DNA from: Streptomyces sp. CC228A
GTDB lineage: Bacteria > Actinomycetota > Actinomycetes > Streptomycetales > Streptomycetaceae
Direction of reading: 5' to 3'
Length of the DNA: 64,000 bases
NCBI RefSeq assembly: GCF_021390935.1
Contig: NZ_JAJPUI010000013.1
Span: 62,001 to 126,000 of the forward strand
This document shows positions 59,956 through 64,000 of the stretch, piece after piece. The position numbers were made by a program, and so were the translations under genes. The stretch's first letter is position 1. Every line of letters starts with the position of its first letter. The notes under the pieces are model-generated. The model made no database searches and was not told the DNA's origin. It saw only the letters and a list, made by a program, of their open reading frames with translations.

Positions 59956-61735
59956 ATGGGCGGCGGGGCGGCGGGCGGAGGGCTCGGTCGGCGGGCTGTC
60001 GGCGGCGCCCTGGCGGCGCTGGGACTGCGCTGGGGAGGTGCGGCGGTGGCGGACGAGCACGCGGGCCCGATGCGGGAGGGCGGCCGCGGGAGGCCGGTGC
60101 TGCGGTGCGGGCCGGCACGGGAGGCGGGGCTGCTGCCCGGGCAGCTGGAGGCGATGGTCGCGGACGCGGAGCGGTTCCTCGGACCCTCCCCCGACCACCC
60201 GTGGTACGCGGGGGCCGTGCTGCTGGCGGGGCGCGGCGACACTGTGGCCCTGCACCGGGCGATCGGATACGCGGTGCGCTACGCGGGGTACGACGAGGCG
60301 ACCGGGCGGGGTGTGGAGCTGCCGCCGGAGCGGCGGGTGCCCATGCGGCCGGGCACGGTGTGCGACCTGGCGTCGCTGACGAAGGTGTTCACCTCGGTCC
60401 TGGCGGTGCAGTCGGCGGAGCGGGGGGAGCTGGAGCTGGAGGGGCGGGTGGCGGCGCGGCTCCCGTGGTTCGGGGCCGGCGGGAAGGCCGCGATCACCGT
60501 GCGGCAGCTGCTGACGCACACGTCGGGCCTGCGTGCGTGGCTGCCGCTGTACCGGGAGCCGGACCGGGAGGCGCGGCTGAGGAGGCTGCGGGAGGAGGCG
60601 CCGCAGGACCCGCCGGGCACGGCGTACCGCTACTCCGACCTGAACCTCATCGTGCTCCAGCTCCTGGTGGAGGAGGTGGCGGGGCGGCCGCTGGACGTGC
60701 TGCTGCGGCAGCGGATCACCGGTCCGCTCGGGTTGCGGCGCACCCGGTTCGCCCCGCCCGCGTCGTGGCGGGCGGGGACCGCCGCCACGGAGGACGCCCG
60801 GCCGCCCTGGTCGGCACTCGACCGGGGGATGGTGCGGGGCGAGGTGCACGACGAGAACGCCTACGCGTGGGGCGGCGTCGCCGGGCACGCAGGGGTGTTC
60901 TCCCGCGCCTGGGACGTGGCGGTGCTGGCGCGCACGCTGCTGAACGGCGGGTGCTACGGGCGGGCGCGGATCATGGCGCCGGCCTCCGCGGAGCTGCTGT
61001 TCCGGGACTTCAACGGCGCCTTCCCCGGCGACGCGCACGGGCTCGGCTTCGAACTGGACCAGCGCTGGTACATGGGGGCGATGGCGGGCCCGGAGACGGC
61101 GGGGCACACGGGGTTCACCGGCACGAGCGTCGTGCTGGACCGCCGCAGCGACACGTTCCTGGTGCTGCTCGGCAACTCCGTGCATCCCGTGCGGACCTGG
61201 CGGTCGGGTTCCGCGCCGCGGGTCGCCGTCGCGGACCGGCTGGCGCGCGCGGTGCCGGTGCGGCCCCCGTCAGGCCGTACCGCGTGGTGCGCCGGCCTGC
61301 CGGCCGGTTCCGGCCCGGAGGCGACGCTGACGCTCCCGGTGCCGGCGGCGGACGGGCCGGGGCTGCGGCTGCGGTGCGCGCTGTGGTGGGACACGGAACC
61401 GGAGGCGGAGCGGCTGCTGCTGGAGGCGGCGCAGGGGGCGCTGGCGTGCGGTGCCGTTCACGGCCGTACGGGCCGGCGGGGCGCGGCGCGAGCAGCCGGA
61501 CGGGGTGGTGACGGGCTGGTCGGGGCGGGTGTGGCACGCGGTGGAGGCGGCGCTGCCCGCGGGCGCGGTGCGGCTGCGCTGGCGGTACACGCGGACGGGG
61601 CGGTTGAGGGGTCGCGGGGTGTACGTGGACGGGCTGCGCGTCGTCGGCGGCGGGGAGCGGGTGGTGTTCGACGAGGCGCGGCCCGGGGACGCGGCGCGCA
61701 TCGCGGCGGACGGCTGGGCGGTGTCCGCCGACTGA
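59956..61735 (+). pseudogene. Secreted serine hydrolase (beta-lactamase-like), frameshifted near the end
   Basis: From the ATG at 59956 (GGAAGGGG upstream), an N-terminal signal-like region is followed by a class C beta-lactamase-like domain: SxxK in CDLASLTKVFTSV, the Tyr motif in AYRYSDLNLIVLQLL, and HTG in AGHTGFTGTS. The frame is lost after about residue 493. The expected C-terminal beta domain (VPFTAVRAGGARREQPDGVV to AADGWAVSAD, stop at 61735) is in the next frame. Removing one G from the run at 61434-61438 restores a 592-residue protein. Likely a carboxypeptidase or esterase. The frameshift may be a sequencing error. Confidence 0.78.
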
Positions 61736-61834
61736 CGTGCCCCGCCCGCCTGTCGGGCTCCAAGGCGCGGCAGGGCAGCGGGCGGGGCCGGCCGCGGGCG
61801 GGGCCGGCCGCGGCCGCGGCTAGGCTCGGCGGTC

Positions 61835-62791
61835 ATGACACTCAAGGGTTTCGACGGATATCTGGCACGGCTGGGCGTGAGACCGGCGGGACGGCCTTCC
61901 GTGGAGGAGCTGTTCGCTCTGCAGCGGGCCCATCTGGACCGCATACCGTACGAGAACATCGGCATCCAGCTGGGGAGGCCGCCCGGGATCGCGCCCGAGG
62001 AGTCGGTGCGGCGGTTCGCGGCCGGGGAGGGCGGCTACTGCTTCCACCTGAACGGAGCCCTGGCGGCGCTGCTGAAGGCGCTCGGGTACGACGTCTCGCT
62101 GCACACCGGCGGAGTGCACACGGACGCCGACGGGCGCGGCGCGACCGGCAACCATCTGGCCCTCACCGTGCGGGTCGGCGGCACCGAGTGGTTCGTCGAC
62201 GCGGGCCTCGGTGACGGGCCGTTCGAGCCGCTGCCGCTGCGGGAGGGCACGTACGCGGTGGGGGACTTCGTGTACCGGCTCCACCGGTCGGCCGCGGAGC
62301 CGGGCGGCTGGAGCCTTCGCCCGCCGCGCAGCAGCGACATCCGGCTGATGGAGTTCCGCGCGGAGCCGGTCGCCCTGGCGGACTTCGCGGCCGAGCACGT
62401 GCGGCTGACGACCGCGCCGGACTCCGGTTTCGTCAGGACGTTCGCGATGCTGCGGCGGGACGAGAAGCGGGTGTGGATCCTGCGCGGCAGGGTGCTGACG
62501 CGGATCGAGGCGGCCGGGGCGGTGACGGAGGAACTCGACACGCCCGAGGAGTGGTTCGGCACCATGGAGGACCGGTTCCGGCGCCGCCTGGACGGCCTGG
62601 AGGCCGGTGACCGCGCGGCGCTGTGGCAGCGGGTGAGCCGGGCGCACGAGGAGTGGCTCGCGCGGCGGGACCGGGAGCGGGACGCGTCCGGCGGGCGGGC
62701 GCAGGCGGCCTGCCCGGATGCGGCGGCGGGGCGCGGCGGAGAGACTGGGGGTCGGGGAACCCGGCGAGAGGACGATGACCCATGTCCGTGA
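61835..62791 (+). CDS. nat: Arylamine N-acetyltransferase (NAT)
   Basis: 318 residues. The catalytic triad is complete: Cys69 in GEGGYCFHLNGAL, His107 in TGNHLALTV and Asp122 in EWFVDAGLG. Other family blocks are IPYENIGIQLG near residue 40 and FVRTFAMLRRDEKRVWIL in the third domain. It transfers acetyl from acetyl-CoA to arylamines or hydrazines; in actinomycetes relatives also close ansamycin rings, but no such cluster is here. The C-terminal ~50 residues are a disordered extension, and the last 10 bp overlap the next gene. Confidence 0.9.
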   Translation: MTLKGFDGYLARLGVRPAGRPSVEELFALQRAHLDRIPYENIGIQLGRPPGIAPEESVRRFAAGEGGYCFHLNGALAALLKALGYDVSLHTGGVHTDADGRGATGNHLALTVRVGGTEWFVDAGLGDGPFEPLPLREGTYAVGDFVYRLHRSAAEPGGWSLRPPRSSDIRLMEFRAEPVALADFAAEHVRLTTAPDSGFVRTFAMLRRDEKRVWILRGRVLTRIEAAGAVTEELDTPEEWFGTMEDRFRRRLDGLEAGDRAALWQRVSRAHEEWLARRDRERDASGGRAQAACPDAAAGRGGETGGRGTRREDDDPCP

Positions 62792-62979
62792 TGGACAAGC
62801 TCAAGCAGATGCTGAAGGGCCACGAGGCGAAGGCCGGCCAGGGGATCGACAAGGCAGGTGACTTCGTCGACGAGAAGACCCAGGGCAAGTACAGCAGCCA
62901 GGTCGACACCGCTCAGGAGAAGCTGAGGCAGCAGCTGGGCCAGGAGCCCGACACGCGTCGGGAACCGCCGCAGACCTGA
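62782..62979 (+). CDS. MT0933-family small protein (antitoxin-like)
   Basis: 65 residues. The sequence MDKLKQMLKGHEAKAGQGID-K-AGDFVDEKTQGKYSSQV-D is the pattern of the MT0933 family, tiny helical proteins annotated as antitoxins in mycobacteria. No toxin gene is next to it, so a toxin-antitoxin role is unproven. It overlaps the NAT gene's end by 10 bp. Confidence 0.83.
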   Translation: MSVMDKLKQMLKGHEAKAGQGIDKAGDFVDEKTQGKYSSQVDTAQEKLRQQLGQEPDTRREPPQT

Positions 62980-63206
62980 CCGGTCCCGGCGCGGCGGACG
63001 GCCGCGCGGCACCGACGGGCGGCCCTGCGCAGGGTGCGGCGGACGGCGCGCGGCGTCGACGGCCGGCCCGGCGGAGGGCGCGGCGGAGGGTGCAGCGGGC
63101 GGCGCGCCGGGACGGGCGCCACCACCCGGTCGTACGTCCCGGCGTGCGGGTCGGCGGGAGCTGATGAAGAGTCGAGGCGAGTACCCCCACTCACAAGGAG
63201 ACGAAC

Positions 63207-63380
63207 ATGCTTCGGCGTATCTCGATCGCTCTGGCCGGTCTGCTCGCTGTCGGCTTCCTCGCCGCCGCCCCCGCCGCCGCCCACACCGGTGACGTCCACG
63301 GCTGCTGGTTCAGCGGCGGCCATGTGTCGGCCGGCGACGTGCACGTGGCGGACTTCAACGGCACCTGCTGGCACGTCTGA
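63207..63380 (+). CDS. 57-residue secreted peptide
   Basis: ATG at 63207 with AAGGAG (63195-63200) at ideal spacing, stop at 63378-63380. A strong Sec signal peptide (MLRRISIALAGLLAVGFLAA, cleaved near AAAHT) leaves a mature peptide of about 32 residues (starting HTGDVHGCWFSGGHVSAGDV and ending GTCWHV). It has two Cys that could form a disulfide, four His and two Trp. No family was recognised. Signal peptide, RBS and a terminator behind it support a real gene. Confidence 0.72.
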   Translation: MLRRISIALAGLLAVGFLAAAPAAAHTGDVHGCWFSGGHVSAGDVHVADFNGTCWHV

Positions 63381-63410
63381 GCCGCCGCGCGGCTGACCGC
63401 GCGCACCACC

Positions 63411-63450
63411 GCTCCGGGCGGGCCCCCTTTTCCGGGGGTCCGCCCGGAGC
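63411..63450. terminator. Bidirectional terminator between secreted peptide and TPR gene
   Basis: GCTCCGGGCGGGCCCCC-TTTT-CCGGGGGTCCGCCCGGAGC forms a near-perfect stem of about 16 bp in the convergent spacer, 30 bp after the peptide stop and just beyond the TPR gene stop. Confidence 0.82.
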
Positions 63451-63454
63451 GCTG

Positions 63455-64000
63455 TCACGGGTGGCGGCGGCTCGGCGCGGCGGCACGGCGGTAGATCTCC
63501 ACCGCCTCGTCGTGGCGGCCCAGTCGCTCCAGGCACTGGGCCTCGTCGTGGTGTCCCGCGAGGGTGTCGGGGTGGTCGGGGCCGAGGAGGCGTTCGCGGC
63601 TGCGGGCGACGCGCCGGTACCCGGAGAGGGCCTCGTGCCAGCGGCCCAGCCAGCCCAGGCACACCGCCACCTCCCGGTGGCTGACCAGGGTGTCGGGGTG
63701 GTCGGGGCCCAGGGCCCGGTCCCGGGCGGCCGCGACGTCGCGGGCTTCGGCGAGCGCCTCCTCCCAGCGGCCGAGCCGCCCAGGTTGACGCCGAAGCCGT
63801 GCCGGGCCCGCAGGGTCTCCGGGTGGGCGGGGCCGCCGGTGCGGGCGCGGGCCGCCACGAGGTCGCGGAAGAGGTCCAGCGCCTCCTGGGCCCGGCCGAG
63901 CCTGCCGAGGCTGATGCCGACCTCGTAGCGGGCGGCGAGGGTGTCCGGGTGCTCGGGGCCCAGGGCGCGGCCGCGGGCGGCGGCCACCTCGCGGTAGGTG
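63455..64000 (-). pseudogene. Tetratricopeptide-repeat protein, partial and frameshifted
   Basis: Visible are about four 42-residue TPR units with the consensus LG-EHPDTLAARYEVGISLGRLGRAQEAL, typical of the large Streptomyces TPR proteins that often carry NB-ARC or NTPase domains upstream; that part lies outside the window. After RHGFGVNLGG the frame changes: RLGRWEEALAEARDV and the next repeats (GPDHPDTLAGHHDEAQCLER) continue in another frame to the stop at 63455. One missing base near 63777-63782 (a GC run) explains it. An indel artefact is plausible. Confidence 0.7.

Noticed and set aside
62782..62979. A toxin-antitoxin pair with the MT0933-type gene
   Set aside because: No toxin-like gene is adjacent; the neighbours are NAT and a secreted peptide.

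Overview
The window is very GC-rich (roughly 70-75 %), and its genes show the third-position G/C bias, GTG starts, dense ATGA/GTGA overlaps and gene repertoire of an actinomycete. Geosmin synthase, an NsdA-like differentiation regulator, RheA/hsp18, a rodlin-like peptide and SPW-repeat and MT0933-type proteins point to Streptomyces or a close relative. No rRNA, tRNA, replication origin or CRISPR array was found.

Layout. 1-4.1 kb holds miscellaneous genes: a partial membrane protein, a PH-domain protein, a CDF metal transporter, a STAS protein and an SPW-repeat protein. 4.7-18.9 kb is a nearly complete beta-mannan utilisation locus. It has two paralogous LacI repressors, a sugar ABC importer without its own ATPase, a GH2 beta-mannosidase, a secreted GH5 mannanase with Fn3 and CBM2 domains, mannose-6-phosphate isomerase and a ROK sugar kinase. 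Together these make a route from polymer to fructose-6-phosphate. Four copies of one 16-bp near-palindrome (ideal form ACTTAACCGGTTAAGT) lie upstream of the four transcription units and are the likely operators.

19.2-22.8 kb encodes a PPK2-type polyphosphate kinase and a GAF/PAS/SpoIIE phosphatase. 23.5-27.9 kb is a mobile-element island: two direct copies of an IS1182-like element flank an IS982-like element, and CTAG stands at all four junctions. 27.9-33.4 kb carries two DUF2267 genes, hsp18 with rheA and a double RheA operator, a TOPRIM protein, a YoaK-like membrane protein and a DUF2975/XRE pair. 33.7-35.3 kb holds a rifampicin monooxygenase-like gene preceded by an inverted repeat resembling the rifamycin-associated element. 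35.8-50.9 kb is mixed: TetR with a divergent APC permease, a methyltransferase, a broken GNAT gene, small secreted proteins, a GT2 transferase beside a polytopic DUF6056-like protein, a VOC protein, a macrolide phosphotransferase, an epimerase and a SpoIIE-like protein that has lost its metal ligands. 51-64 kb has the nsdA-like gene, an APH-fold kinase, geosmin synthase, an S4 protein, phenylacetate-CoA ligase, a serine hydrolase, arylamine N-acetyltransferase, an MT0933-type protein, a 57-residue secreted peptide and a partial TPR gene.

Two window-wide oddities matter. First, at least seven genes or gene remnants show single-base frame changes, several at homopolymers; this looks like assembly indels or recent gene decay. 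Second, many intergenic spacers are filled with private short tandem repeats.
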